This document shows, piece by piece, positions 43,741-55,800 of a stretch of DNA of 64,000 nucleotides (its first letter is position 1; each line of letters begins with the position of its first letter). This stretch comes from Vesta saturnalis (lineage: Eukaryota; Arthropoda; Insecta; Coleoptera; Lampyridae). The stretch is taken from NCBI GenBank assembly GCA_036346205.1, contig JARFJB010001963.1, forward strand, positions 1,567,501 through 1,631,500, read 5' to 3'. The translations under genes were made by a program, and so were the position numbers. The notes below the pieces were generated by a model, which had not been told where the DNA came from, searched no databases, and was given only the letters and a program-made list of their open reading frames with translations.

Positions 43741-46159
43741 AGATGTTTAGAAAGAGGTAATAGAAGTATCGGACAGCTTACATGACATTTGGGTCATAAA
43801 AGGGGGTAATTTCTGGCTCGATACAAGTGCGAGACACAATTTTACATAAATCTGGTTCACGATGTGTTTAAAATAAATTTATTTGGTATAAATTGATCTG
43901 AATATCATTTGCTAAGTTTGGTTTCATCATAAAAAGCAATTTGTTGCTACCAAGATTGTCAAGGATGTTAAATATCACCATTTTCGTAGAGTCATTTTAG
44001 TAGTGCAATTTTTGCAATAAAATTCAATTTTTCTAAGGTAATTTGGCAAGTAGACATTTCACAGGTGTTTAAACATGGACTATGTAGTTAGGATTATGGT
44101 AGGGATAGTGTATGTTTAGTTTTTAAAAAGCAGGAAATACAAAAATTTAGTAAAAGGGTTATAATTTGGACAGTATAGACAATTTTCGCACACATTTTTG
44201 TTAGCGAATTAGTGACAAAATTATAATACATGATTCACAAGAAGAAAGACATTTAGAACATTATGGCATACAAACATTTATAGTGCCGTACATTTTATAG
44301 TGTAAAATCCTAAAAGAGTGTTAGACGATGAGACTTTTTCAATGCAAGACTGAATAACATTATGCATTGCAAATAAGTAGTGAGAACAATAAAGACAAGT
44401 AGTACAAACCTTAAACATAACATTTTAAGTGCTAAAAACATTTTTTAATATGAATTAATTTCATATTTAAATTTAAGTATGGTTACGTTGTAAATTTTAG
44501 GTTTTTCACATAATTATATACTTTTTCCACATTATTAGATTTAGTTTTTGCTCTTAAAGCAAATAATAGATGTTCTTTCACAATATAAATAAGTTTTTAT
44601 AAGGATACAGCGTTTTTATCCGCAAAATTTTGCTAAATCTGAGGTGAATTCTAGACAAATTTACAAAAGCTTAAAATTTTCATTAAATTAAATGTTTCGA
44701 ACATAAAAGATATGTTTTCTTATGTAAATTGTCCTCAGAATTCCATTTTCGCAAGTAATTTTAGTGTAGCTTGTAAGTGTAAATAGTTAAAAGCTTATTT
44801 TGATTAGATTAAGTTGTTTCGTTTATTAGTGGTAGGAATTATTGCTTATTAGGTGTCCTTTTATTCAAAATTTCACATAGTTTTCATTTCCGTTTTTAAA
44901 TTTCATTTCCGACCATGTATAAGAAAGTTACGGCCAAAATTCCATTTATGTACAATTCTTAATTTTGATTATCCAATCACATCCATTGTAAATTTTGCAA
45001 TATGGCTGTAAAAAAGTTGAAATTTCTGTAGCAACCAGAAACCTATAAAAGCAAGCGCTCAGGAATCATTCTCTCTCTAGAATTTGTTCAAAAAAGTGAA
45101 AAGGTTAAAACAGTGTTGCTAAATTTGTGTTTACATAACCTAATTTATTATCGTCGAGAAAGTTTACGTTACGAATAATTTCGAGAGCACTTGTTTTATA
45201 TCATCGGTTAAAATTAAATAGTTCGGTCACCGATACCTGTCGTTAATAAAATAATTCTGTACGATTAATTGATGTCACGATTTTGTGTAGATTTGTTTTC
45301 GTGTTTACCGATTTAAAATAATTCTGATATACCAAATTAAATTCCATTTTTATTTGGTCAAAGTTTGTTTTATTTCTCCGGACAATTCCTCTTAAATAAA
45401 TATTATATTTCGGTAACTAAAATAAAAGTGTGTTAACAAAAATCTTGGATACTTAATAATACATTTTAAACGATATCACTCATAAAGATTTAAAACCATT
45501 TTAAATAAAAGTTACCATAGTAAAGAAGTGTTTGGAGGTTGCCGTTTTTGGAAAGAAAACATCTTGAAGCTTGGAAGTTGGTGTCTTCGAGATCCGAGAT
45601 AGCAGTTGGATATTAGTAACAACTGTAGCCGAGGGAACATTGCCTGCCTCCAGCTGAAGTTTGAAGACATCATTCTATCGACAGGAAGGACTGTATATGT
45701 GAGTTTTAAAATTTTATAACCCTGTTTATTGGTGTTTCCCTGCAATTTATATTTGTTATATGTTATTAATTAAGAATTTCAATTATTTACTTGTGTAAAC
45801 ACCTGTGAAGCTAATAATTTCCTTTTCTTTTTCTAAATTTTCATTTTGATGCAAACATTAAAATTTCTTAATTATTTGACACTTTTTGACAGCTTTAATT
45901 ATTTTTCACTTAAAGTCATTAACGCATGCGTTAGAAAGCAAATTCTATTCAGAGCAAATTTTATACGTTAAATTCAATTACATATAGGATATTTCTTATA
46001 ATTTATAAAATTTTTTATCTTCAACTAAATCCCTGAACCCTTTCCCCAATTGAGATCCTTGAGCTAGTCTGGTGCAATATAGTAAATATAATTAAACTCC
46101 TTGATCTCTATCCCCATATGAAATTAATCTAATATTAATAATAAATCCCTTACATTTCA
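43739..46159 (+). repeat. 5' LTR
   Basis: About 2.42 kb, unusually long. Contains a TATAAAA at 45044-45050 followed within 25-30 bases by a CT-rich start region, and AATAAA signals downstream (about 45245). A minus-strand ORF of 77 codons at 45512-45745 is identical in both LTRs, which follows from LTR duplication and is not evidence of coding. The last part has sub-repeats of a CCCTGAACCCTTTCCCC type. Confidence 0.9.
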
Positions 46160-46162
46160 ATT

Positions 46163-46187
46163 TATTGTCGCCGCAACGTGTGGGCAC
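46163..46187 (+). promoter_or_regulatory. Candidate primer-binding site
   Basis: TGTCGCCGCAACGTGTGGGC lies a few bases after the 5' LTR. Its shape resembles the TGGCGCC-x-AACGTGGGGC tRNA-primer sites of arthropod Gypsy elements, with some differences. Confidence 0.45.
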
Positions 46188-46358
46188 GATTTAGTTTGAA
46201 GATTTTGATATAAAAAGCACAAAAAAATTTTATAGGTATTTAGTTTTTCATTTTTTCGTTTATTGTTATTTGTTATTTGTTATTAGTTATTGTTTATTGT
46301 GTTTATTAGTGTTAGGATTTTTACAAAAAGGGGCAAATTTAGTTAGTACAACTAGTGA

Positions 46359-48230
46359 ATGCAAGATCGTAGAGTAACTAGATCAGGTAAAGTTTACGGA
46401 CCTAAAGATATTGAGGTAAAAGAGCGAAAACAGGATCTAGTTACAAAGATGGAACATATTGAAAAGGATGTTGAAGCACAACAAGAAGGGGGAAGTCCAG
46501 TTAGAGAAAGCAAAAGCTTAGACGTGGACATGATAATCGCCATGATGATGAAAGCGGAAGAAAATAGGAAGCAAGACATGATAAAAGCTGAAGAAAATAT
46601 TGATAGTAAATTTAACAAGCTTGAAGAAAATAGGAAGCAAGACAAGAAAGAAGCAGAAGAAAATATTGATAGTAAATTTAACAAGCTTGAAGAGAATAGA
46701 AAAGAGGAGATACGTAGAGCAGATGAGAAGATGGAAATGAAATTTAATAAGTTGGTAGAAAGTATCGATAGACAAGTGAGTAAGTGGGAGGACGATAAGG
46801 AGAAGTTAGTGCATAAAATGGAGAAAACGAAGGAAGAATTAAGCAATAATATGCACCGAGAAAATGATAAGTTATGGGGAACGATTATCGACAATAAGGA
46901 AGAGGCGGATGACAAGATCGGAAAGTTGGACAAGAATATTAGAACTGAAACCCGTCTAAGAGAAGAGGCTTCTCAAGAAATCAATGATAAAGTAGGAAGG
47001 ATACAAGACATCCACGAACAAATATGTTTCCAGGTGGATAAGAATAAGGATGAGAACAAGAAACAGATGGGGGAAATTTGCAATAAATTAAGAATGTACG
47101 ATCATGACCTAGAAGAGTTGAAAGAACGAGAAACACCTAGAAATTTTCAAATAGGCTGGGAAAATTGCATGTGGAATCAAGAGATGCCATATAAATTTGA
47201 AGGCAAGAAGCAAGAATCGCCAATGCTATTTTTGAAAAATATAGAAGAATATTTTAATGACATTAAGGACAATAAACAAAGAATGCGTTTGGTAAGAAAG
47301 ATGCTTAAAGGGAATGCCGAACTATGGTACAATTTAGTACAAGAGCAATGTACCGATTATAAGCACTTCAAGGAATTATTTACCAAACAATATTGGAGTG
47401 ACGTCCAACAAAATGTAATAAGGGAAGAATTTTCAAGGGCGAAGTATGACAAAAACTATGGCACTTCGAGGGAGATTTATGTGATGAAGAAATACCAAAT
47501 AGCAAGATACTTCACACCACCGATGAATGAACAAGAAATAGTCCAATATTTAGCAAGGCAACTGGAGAATAATGTGGCAGAAAACATTATTCTGCAAAAT
47601 ATAGATAATATAACATCACTACTGCAATTTTTAAGAAGATACGATGCGTACGAACAGCATCAGAACAGTTACGAAAAGAGAGAATTTAACCCTAGGAATG
47701 TTTGGAATGACAGGAGGGAATATAATTACAGGCACGAAAGAGAGGAAAATAGGAGAGACAATTATAATAGGAATTATGGAAACGACAGGAGAGATTATCA
47801 AAATCAATATCATCGTGCTGATAATCGTAGAGAGTATTTCCAAAATGGCAACAATAGGGAAAGCAATTATAGATCGGGAAGAGAGAGGAACAACTTCCAA
47901 CAAAGAAGAGGGGGATATAATAATGGCTACGACAGGAATAAATTTAATTACAACAATCAAGCCAAGGATAATGAACGGGAGCATCAGAATAATAGAGAGA
48001 ATGAAGGAAAGGATCATCGTAGAAATGATATGCAAAAAGAAAATAGAAGGCCATACCAAGAGATCGTGGATGATCAGAATAGGAGAGTGAATAACATCCA
48101 GGTACGAGAAGAGAAGGAGGAACCGAGTTGTGGAAGGATTAGTTGGGTCAATGCTATCGTACATGCAACCCAAGACGAAGAACAGAACACACAAAAGGAC
48201 TTTGACAAGATCACAGTTCAAAATTTTTAA
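46359..48230 (+). CDS. Gag of Gypsy-type LTR element (623 aa)
   Basis: Intact from ATG to TAA. The N-terminal 260 residues are a highly charged coiled coil with a repeated block AEENIDSKFNKLEENRKQD (two close copies and one diverged, about residues 72-140). Residues about 270-420 form the retrotransposon Gag/capsid region (MPYKFEGKKQESPMLFLKNI, GNAELWYNLVQEQ, FKELFTKQYWSD). The C-terminal 150 residues are Arg/Asn/Tyr-rich and lack CCHC zinc knuckles, so RNA binding is probably by basic charge. The reading frame is kept over 1.9 kb, in line with a recent insertion. Gag would form the virus-like particle. Confidence 0.9.
   Translation: MQDRRVTRSGKVYGPKDIEVKERKQDLVTKMEHIEKDVEAQQEGGSPVRESKSLDVDMIIAMMMKAEENRKQDMIKAEENIDSKFNKLEENRKQDKKEAEENIDSKFNKLEENRKEEIRRADEKMEMKFNKLVESIDRQVSKWEDDKEKLVHKMEKTKEELSNNMHRENDKLWGTIIDNKEEADDKIGKLDKNIRTETRLREEASQEINDKVGRIQDIHEQICFQVDKNKDENKKQMGEICNKLRMYDHDLEELKERETPRNFQIGWENCMWNQEMPYKFEGKKQESPMLFLKNIEEYFNDIKDNKQRMRLVRKMLKGNAELWYNLVQEQCTDYKHFKELFTKQYWSDVQQNVIREEFSRAKYDKNYGTSREIYVMKKYQIARYFTPPMNEQEIVQYLARQLENNVAENIILQNIDNITSLLQFLRRYDAYEQHQNSYEKREFNPRNVWNDRREYNYRHEREENRRDNYNRNYGNDRRDYQNQYHRADNRREYFQNGNNRESNYRSGRERNNFQQRRGGYNNGYDRNKFNYNNQAKDNEREHQNNRENEGKDHRRNDMQKENRRPYQEIVDDQNRRVNNIQVREEKEEPSCGRISWVNAIVHATQDEEQNTQKDFDKITVQNF
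48221..48227 (+). promoter_or_regulatory. -1 frameshift slippery heptamer AAATTTT
   Basis: In the gag frame the end reads A AAT TTT TAA, matching the X XXY YYZ rule for -1 ribosomal frameshifting. The stop codon follows directly. After a -1 slip the frame is open without a stop into the protease, to 48901. A downstream pseudoknot was not assessed. Confidence 0.7.
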
Positions 48231-48901
48231 ATACGAGCTTCCTTGTCAACAATATAAAGACAAACTACCAACATCCTACGGAATTTTTGGAAATTGAACA
48301 AAATTCAGAACCAGAAACTGCAAACATTTTATTACCTTTCGTTAACATTAGAATTAAGAATTTAAATTTATTAGGATTAGTTGATACCGGATCAGAAATT
48401 TCATTAATACAGGAAAAAATCATCGTAGAGAATAACGATCTATTTAAAGATGAGATCATCAGAATAAACAAAATAGAAGTTATGGCAGCTACGGATAAGA
48501 AGCTTAGCACTATAAATAGGATGCTACATACTGAAGCTAAGGTAGGGGAACAGATTTTTCAAACACAATGGTTTATAACTAACAATTTAAAGATGGAGTT
48601 AATAATCGGAATGGATATGATTAAGCAATTAAGATTGATTATCGATGCACAATATATGAAGATAAGAATTGGTAAAGATGAATTAAACTGGGTACAGCCC
48701 TACAATAAAAGATTAAATTTATATAAACCGCATATCCAGTATTTGAAGGTGGAAAGAATTATAAAGGATGAGCAATTCGATATCAATCACATTGGTTACA
48801 AGCAAGAAGTTATAAACATTATACAAGAAAATTTGGTGTTGATAAATGAAGAACCTAGCGTAGCAAGTAAATATGTACATAAAATTGAAGTGTCTAGATG
48901 A
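48224..48901 (+). CDS. Aspartic protease (pol start) of the LTR element
   Basis: Expressed by -1 frameshift from gag. The catalytic motif LGLVDTGSEISLI lies about 50 codons in, and the later hydrophobic LIIGMDMIKQL corresponds to the I-L/I-G-x-D motif of retropepsins. The rest (QPYNKRLNLYKPH to SVASKYVHKIEVSR) is the linker that normally leads into reverse transcriptase, but the frame ends in TGA at 48899 and the RT is absent. No ATG is near the start, supporting the frameshift reading. It would cut the Gag polyprotein. Confidence 0.85.
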   Translation, partial: FLNTSFLVNNIKTNYQHPTEFLEIEQNSEPETANILLPFVNIRIKNLNLLGLVDTGSEISLIQEKIIVENNDLFKDEIIRINKIEVMAATDKKLSTINRMLHTEAKVGEQIFQTQWFITNNLKMELIIGMDMIKQLRLIIDAQYMKIRIGKDELNWVQPYNKRLNLYKPHIQYLKVERIIKDEQFDINHIGYKQEVINIIQENLVLINEEPSVASKYVHKIEVSR

Positions 48902-49024
48902 ATCTAAAATTTTCATACTTCTATAAGTTATTCATATTTCAAAATTTAATTTTAATAGGTAGCTCAATTAAAGAACTTAATATTTTCTTGTACAAAAATA
49001 TCTTCATTCTTAAATTGGGGAATT
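48902..49024 (+). other. Remnant between protease and 3' LTR with polypurine tract
   Basis: Only about 120 bases separate the protease stop and the 3' LTR, where about 3 kb of pol would be expected. AAATTGGGGAAT just before the LTR is the likely polypurine tract for plus-strand priming. Confidence 0.65.
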
Positions 49025-51520
49025 TGAGATGTTTAGAAAGAGGTAATAGAAGTATCGGACAGCTTACATGACATTTGGGTCATAAAAGGGGGTAATTTCT
49101 GGCTCGATACAAGTGCGAGACACAATTTTACATAAATCTGGTTCACGATGTGTTTAAAATAAATTTATTTGGTATAAATTGATCTGAATATCATTTGCTA
49201 AGTTTGGTTTCATCATAAAAAGCAATTTGTTGCTACCAAGATTGTCAAGGATGTTAAATATCACCATTTTCGTAGAGTCATTTTAGTAGTGCAATTTTTG
49301 CAATAAAATTCAATTTTTCTAAGGTAATTTGGCAAGTAGACATTTCACAGGTGTTTAAACATGGACTATGTAGTTAGGATTATGTTAGGGATAGTGTATG
49401 TTTAGTTTTTAAAAAGCAGGAAATACAAAAATTTAGTAAAAGGGTTATAATTTGGACAGTATAGACAATTTTCGCACACATTTTTGTTAGCGAATTAGTG
49501 ACAAAAATTATAATACATGATTCACAAGAAGAAAGACATTTAGAACATTATGGCATACAAACATTTATAGTGCCGTACATTTTATAGTGTAAAAATCCTA
49601 AAAGAGTGTTAGACGATGAGACTTTTTCAATGCAAGACTGAATAACATTATGCATTGCAAATAAGTAGTGAGAACAATAAAGACAAGTAGTACAAACCTT
49701 AAACATAACATTTTAAGTGCTAAAAACATTTTTTAATATGAATTAATTTCATATTTAAATTTAAGTATGGTTACGTTGTAAATTTTAGGTTTTTCACATA
49801 ATTATATACTTTTTCCACATTATTAGATTTAGTTTTTGCTCTTAAAGCAAATAATAGATGTTCTTTCACAATATAAATAAGTTTTATAAGGATACAGCGT
49901 TTTTATCCGCAAAATTTTGCTAAATCTGAGGTGAATTCTAGACAAATTTACAAAAGCTTAAAATTTTCATTAAATTAAATGTTTCGAACATAAAAGATAT
50001 GTTTTCTTATGTAAATTGTCCTCAGAATTCCATTTTCGCAAGTAATTTTAGTGTAGCTTGTAAGTGTAAATAGTTAAAAGCTTATTTTGATTAGATTAAG
50101 TTGTTTCGTTTATTAGTGGTAGGAATTATTGCTTATTAGGTGTCCTTTTATTCAAAATTTCACATAGTTTTCATTTCCGTTTTTAAATTTCATTTCCGAC
50201 CATGTATAAGAAAGTTACGGCCAAAATTCCATTTATGTACAATTCTTAATTTTGATTATCCAATCACATCCATTGTAAATTTTGCAATATGGCTGTAAAA
50301 AAGTTGAAATTTCTGTAGCAACCAGAAACCTATAAAAGCAAGCGCTCAGGAATCATTCTCTCTCTAGAATTTGTTCAAAAAGTGAAAAGGTTAAAACAGT
50401 GTTGCTAAATTTGTGTTTACATAACCTAATTTATTATCGTCGAGAAAGTTTACGTTACGAATAATTTCGAGAGCACTTGTTTTTATATCATCGGTTAAAA
50501 TTAAATAGTTCGGTCACCGATACCTGTCGTTGTTAATAAAATAATTCTGTACGATTAATTGATGTCACGATTTTGTGTAGATTTGTTTTCGTGTTTACCG
50601 ATTTAAAATAATTCTGATATACCAAATTAAATTCCATTTTTATTTGGTCAAAGTTTGTTTTATTTCTCCGGACAATTCCTCTTAAATAAATATTATATTT
50701 CGGTAACTAAAATAAAAGTGTGTTAACAAAAATCTTGGATACTTAATAATACATTTTAAACGATATCACTCATAAAGATTTAAAACCATTTTAAATAAAA
50801 AGTTACCATAGTAAAGAAGTGTTTGGAGGTTGCCGTTTTTGGAAAGAAAACATCTTGAAGCTTGGAAGTTGGTGTCTTCGAGATCCGAGATAGCAGTTGG
50901 ATATTAGTAACAACTGTAGCCGAGGGAACATTGCCTGCCTCCAGCTGAAGTTTGAAGACATCATTCTATCGACAGGAAGGACTGTATATGTGAGTTTTAA
51001 AATTTTATAACCCTGTTTATTGGTGTTTCCCTGCAATTTATATTTGTTATATGTTATTAATTAAGAATTTCAATTATTTACTTGTGTAAACACCTGTGAA
51101 GCTAATAATTTCCTTTTCTTTTTCTAAATTTTCATTTTGATGCAAACATTAAAATTTCTTAATTATTTGACACTTTTTGACAGCTTTAATTATTTTTCAC
51201 TTAAAGTCATTAACGCATGCGTTAGAAAGCAAATTCTATTCAGAGCAAATTTTATACGTTAAATTCAATTACATATAGGATATTTCTTATAATTTATAAA
51301 ATTTTTTATCTTCAACTAAATCCCTGAACCCTTTCCCCAATTGAGATCCCTGAGCTAGAACGGTGCAATAATAACATTTAGAGTTAAATAAATACTTCAT
51401 TCATTATTACATACAACATTTAAATTTACCTCAAATTAAAAACAAATAAATTCCTTGAACCCTTTCCCCTTATTCGATTATAAAAAAATTTTATCTTCTA
51501 ACTCTATAATTAAGCCATTT

Positions 51521-51522
<2 letters not shown>
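49025..51522 (+). repeat. 3' LTR
   Basis: About 2.50 kb, near-identical to the 5' LTR until its last 150 bases, which carry an extra TTCCTTGAACCCTTTCCCC-type sub-repeat. Its TATAAAA is at 50331-50337. Confidence 0.9.

Positions 51523-51574
<52 letters not shown>
51523..51574. repeat. (TA)n tract, right part
   Basis: Continuation of the TA tract on the far side of the LTR element. Confidence 0.9.
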
Positions 51575-51577
<3 letters not shown>

Positions 51578-52124
51578 CTACAATTAAGTAAATACTAACC
51601 TTAAGCATGAGCATACTAACAAAAAAAACAAGTGCAACCAAGTTTTTATCAATTTTCATAACTTTCGTTAAAACCACTACATACATTTTAATGTAATGGG
51701 ACTTATGTTAAAATTAAAATAGCACAGTATGCACGATTTATTTAAATTCACAATATAAAACGTTAGTTTAAATTTTCACATTATAGCCTACTCAAAGTTG
51801 AGTACCAAATGATAATTTGCATTGGTTTAACACGACTTCCTACAAATTTTTCACAATTTTTAAAATAACATAATTGCAGTTAATTTTATAATACACAAAC
51901 CTTATACTTATGCTTTTGATAGAGAAGTTAAACCCGAATCGAGTTCTGACAAAAAAATAGAGCCATTCCATCAAAAAAACTGAGTTATGCTTGTTAGAAA
52001 ACATAATACGACTTAAATTATGGAGCACTCTATATGGTATTGACATTTTTACGTTAGAGGTTAAATACGCAATTCTTTACTAAAAGCGAATGTTCACTAT
52101 TTAGGCGAGCGCTATTTGTTTGAA

Positions 52125-52197
<73 letters not shown>

Positions 52198-52838
52198 TGT
52201 GGGTGTGTGGGTGTGTGGGTATGTGGGTGTTACGGCGTGTGGGTGTAAGAGTGTGTGGATGTGTGGGTCTGTGGGTGTGTGGGTATGTGGGTGTGTGGGT
52301 GTGTGGGTCTGCGGGTGTGTGGGTGTGTGGATGTGTGGGTGTGTGGGTGTGGTGTGTGGGTATGTGGTGTGTGGTGTAGAGGTGTGGGTGTAAGATGTGT
52401 GGGTGTGTGGGTCTTTGGGTGGTGGTGTGTGGGTTGTGGGTGTGTGGGTGTGGGTGTGGTGTGGTGTGTGGGTGTGTCTGTCTCTCTCTGTGTGTGTGTC
52501 GTGTGTGCGTGTGTGTGTCTGCGTGTGTGCGTGTGTGCGTGTCGTGTGTGCGTGTGTGTGTCGTGTGTGCGTGTGTGCGTGTGCGTGTGTGCGTGTGCGT
52601 GTGCGTGTGTGCCTGCGTGCGTGCGTGTGCGTGTGCGTGTGTGTGCGTGTATTCGTGTGTCGTGTGTGCGTGTGTGCTGTGTGCATGTGTGCGTGTGTGC
52701 GCGTGTGCGTGTGTGCGTGTGTGCGTGTGTGCGTGTATGCGTATGTGCGTGTGTGCGTGTCTGTGTGTGTGTGTGTGTGTGCGTGAGTGCGTGTGTGCGT
52801 GCGTGCGTGCGTGCGTCCGTGCGTGCGTGCGTGTGTGT
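51575..52838. repeat. Unit X plus GT-rich array, copy B
   Basis: Unit X (51575-52126) matches copy A at 42159-42705 apart from small insertions, such as a 32-base difference just before CACTATTTAGGCGAGCG. It is followed by about 710 bases of GT-rich repeat, first GTGTGGGT-type and then GTGTGCGT-type. It ends at GTGTTAGATC, with no further LINE tail. Long ORFs on both strands are repeat artefacts. Confidence 0.85.
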
Positions 52839-52859
52839 TAGATCAATGTTTTTCAACAT

Positions 52860-55800
52860 CTAAATAACGATTAGCTTTATAATAGAATGTGTAGGTATAC
52901 ATATTTTGTAAAGAAAAGTTAATTTGACACCACTTTTCTATATAAAGTATCTTTATATAAAGTAAACAATTTTAAAAATTAATTAAAGGGATTAAAAATG
53001 CTTACATTGTATTATTGGTATTTTATAGAAGCAGGAGGCTTTGGAATTTTTTTTAGGTTACCATCGCTATGTGCATTAAGGTCTATCTGAGATGAAGTTT
53101 TAAACGTCTTTCTGACTTAGATTATTGGGTGCACGGATCATTGTTTTTGTTTTTACAATTATGCCCATTTTCGGTATCAACGTATTAAAAGTTAGGTTGC
53201 GCAATTATCCTAAAAAAATTGGTACTAAAATGTTTCATTTCTTTCAATTTCCACTTTGTAGGTTAGAAGGTGGTGTGTGTTCTACATCAAATATTTTACT
53301 CATTTGAATACCGGTGGGTTAACGAGTAAATTGGTAACGAATCAATTAACTTAAGTCTTATATTTTCACTGAATTAGATATAATTACAACTAAATTGTAA
53401 TTAGCAATTAATGTTAAACTACATTGCTTAGTTCTACTCGTTATATTTTTTTAAATAATTGATTTTAAAGGCAGTTTTATTGTGTTGTGTTTAAAGTTTT
53501 TTCTAATATCCTATTAACAACTTATGTTGAAAATTAATACTGATTTACAATTGACTTACGTCATAGTTATTAATTTTAATTATTGAAGTTTTTAAAATAA
53601 AAACCTTTATTTACAAACTTATCTAATAGAAAATGCACTAGAAGTTGTACACTATATTAAAACAGCATGAATTTTTGTAAATTTACATTATTGAAAGTTA
53701 CATTTAAACACTACTCAAAACTGTGTTAAAAATTTTCTAAAGTATCATTGTACGGAGGGCTAGTGATTTAATTTTTACTTACGTACCTACATGTAAGATT
53801 AAACACTCAGACAAACAGTGATTAGCATCATTCAATTTTTGCCCTAGTCTAATCGAACCAATTGGTCACTTATTGTAGGTTTATACGCACTTATATATGC
53901 ACCATGTGAATGAATCGGGTTTATTGTATTGTGGAGCTAATTCAATTTGGCATCAAGAAGTCCTTGGAAGAAGTGATAATTACATTAAATCAGGTGCACT
54001 AAAGTATTTAAGTTACATTATAATCATACTCAAATAACATTTTAATCAGCCTAACGGAACTGCTTTGGTGAATTATCTCTCCCCTTGAAAATCAAACTTT
54101 TGACTTATTTTAATACTAAGTGCATATCATGTCATTATTCCAGATGCATTTGGTGTTACCATCAATCTCAAACTTTTCTGAACCAAAGCGTAAAGCATCT
54201 ACCGAAAGTTCGGAACTCCCCACTAAGAATATGGAACAAGCATTTAGTTTTGATCTCTTGAATGTTAAGGATTATGTAAACACATGTATTCCTATGATAC
54301 TCATCTTTCATTTCATTAAAGTGTGTAATGTTTATCTAACTACATACAATCAATTCATGAAATTTTCTATACCTTCCGCACTTTTGCAAAACATTCAATT
54401 GTGTTCATAAATTTATAACCAAATAATTAAAATCTAGTAAAGGTTGTGTTACACATAAACAGTATGAAAGAATCTTATAATTATTGTGTAACCAATGCAT
54501 TTACGTAATCTAAATTACTCGATGTTTTCAGTTTGGAAAATTCAGTGTGGTGTCGGGTTATGATCTACGTAGCTTTACTTTGTGTGTAAAAATACATTAC
54601 ATGACATTTTTTTGCAATAAAAGTAGTTTTATAAATTATGAACTCTAATATGGCACTAAAACATGATGGTAATATTTTACCCAACAAAAATAGTTTAAGG
54701 GCGTATTTAAAACACTCCAATATGATGAATTAAAGCTAGTGTCCAACAATACAGAAACATAAGGTTTGGTTTTTACCAAAAATAACATTATGTTCTTACA
54801 TGTTTCAACCATACTGGATGATAGTAAACAATTCAAATACGGACAATTACAAGTGGACTTTTTCGTTACAAAATTAATTCACAAATTAAAGAATTCAGCG
54901 CGGTGGATTAAAAGTAACATACAATCACAGAATTTGGTGATTCTTCCAAAAACCATTGCGCTCGTACTATTTTGCATCAAAATTAGTTTACAAATTAGGA
55001 AACTAATAAAAATGATGCATAACAGTACAACCCTGTCATTCTTTTTTATTTTCCCAATAAAACGTACTTATATGCATCCATTTTTCCAATAAAATTGGTT
55101 CTTAAGAAAAGAATCCTAATAAAAGTGTTAAAAAATATATCATCAAATAAATACATCTTCTTTGGGTGTAATTGGAGTATTTTAATGCCACCTTTGCAAG
55201 CATTAACCGTTCCAATAGCAATTGCACCTATCTCGTTCAGTAAACGTGGATAAGTATTAACAAATACTTAGAATACTAACGTCAATAAATTTAATTACCT
55301 ACTATTTCTATATAGATTTTAGTTGTGAATGCTTTTATAACTTTTGTATGAAGTATTGCACCAATATTATTATACGATTAAATTTTGTTAACGTGGTTTC
55401 TTGGTTGTGTCATTTTTTGTCGTAGATTTTCGTCCCTTGAGAGTGTGTTGGGATATTATTTTTAAAAACGGTTTAATAATATTTAATCCATTTAGGAATT
55501 AGTTATTAATCATTTCTATCAATAATACAATATTGAATAGTAGGCTAATTAAAATCATGCTATTATAGCAGGCTTATTCTTTAAGATTCATATTTTATAA
55601 ATTATTTTGACATTAATATTTCAAATACTTATCACTTCTCTACTTTTACTGAGTAGGATAACAGCAATTGCTATTCAAGCGTTAAAATCTTGTAAAATTT
55701 GCTTTTAAATACATGACAAAAAATTATTTTTAAGTATGTGCTTTAGTAGTGATAGTTTTTATTTTCATATTTCTTCTCCTTATGGAGAGGAACCTTAAAG

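Larger units (their letters stand above)
43739..51522 (+). mobile_element. Young Gypsy-type LTR element with gag and protease only
   Basis: Two long direct LTRs (43739-46159 and 49025-51522) start TGAGATGTTTAG and end TTTCA. They are flanked by ATAT on both sides, a target duplication inside a TA tract. By eye the LTRs differ over about 2.3 kb by one clear substitution, a handful of single-base homopolymer differences and one 3-base change. The last 100-150 bases have diverged or differ in sub-repeat number. Inside are gag (46359-48230) and protease (to 48901). Reverse transcriptase, RNase H and integrase are missing. The element must have moved with proteins supplied by a relative. Confidence 0.9.

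Noticed and set aside
46394..48221. Minus-strand ORFs of 179 and 196 codons
   Set aside because: Shadows of the gag gene in the opposite strand; Ser/Leu/Ile-rich mirror composition.
45512..51036. Identical 77-codon minus-strand ORF present twice (45512-45745 and 50803-51036)
   Set aside because: The identity follows from the two LTRs being copies of one sequence; there is no domain or start context.
52054..52863. ORFs of up to 210 codons on both strands
   Set aside because: Same reason, second GT array.
54120..55092. Host gene exons in two plus-strand ORFs
   Set aside because: No family features, no consistent splice pattern, composition like the surrounding AT-rich DNA.
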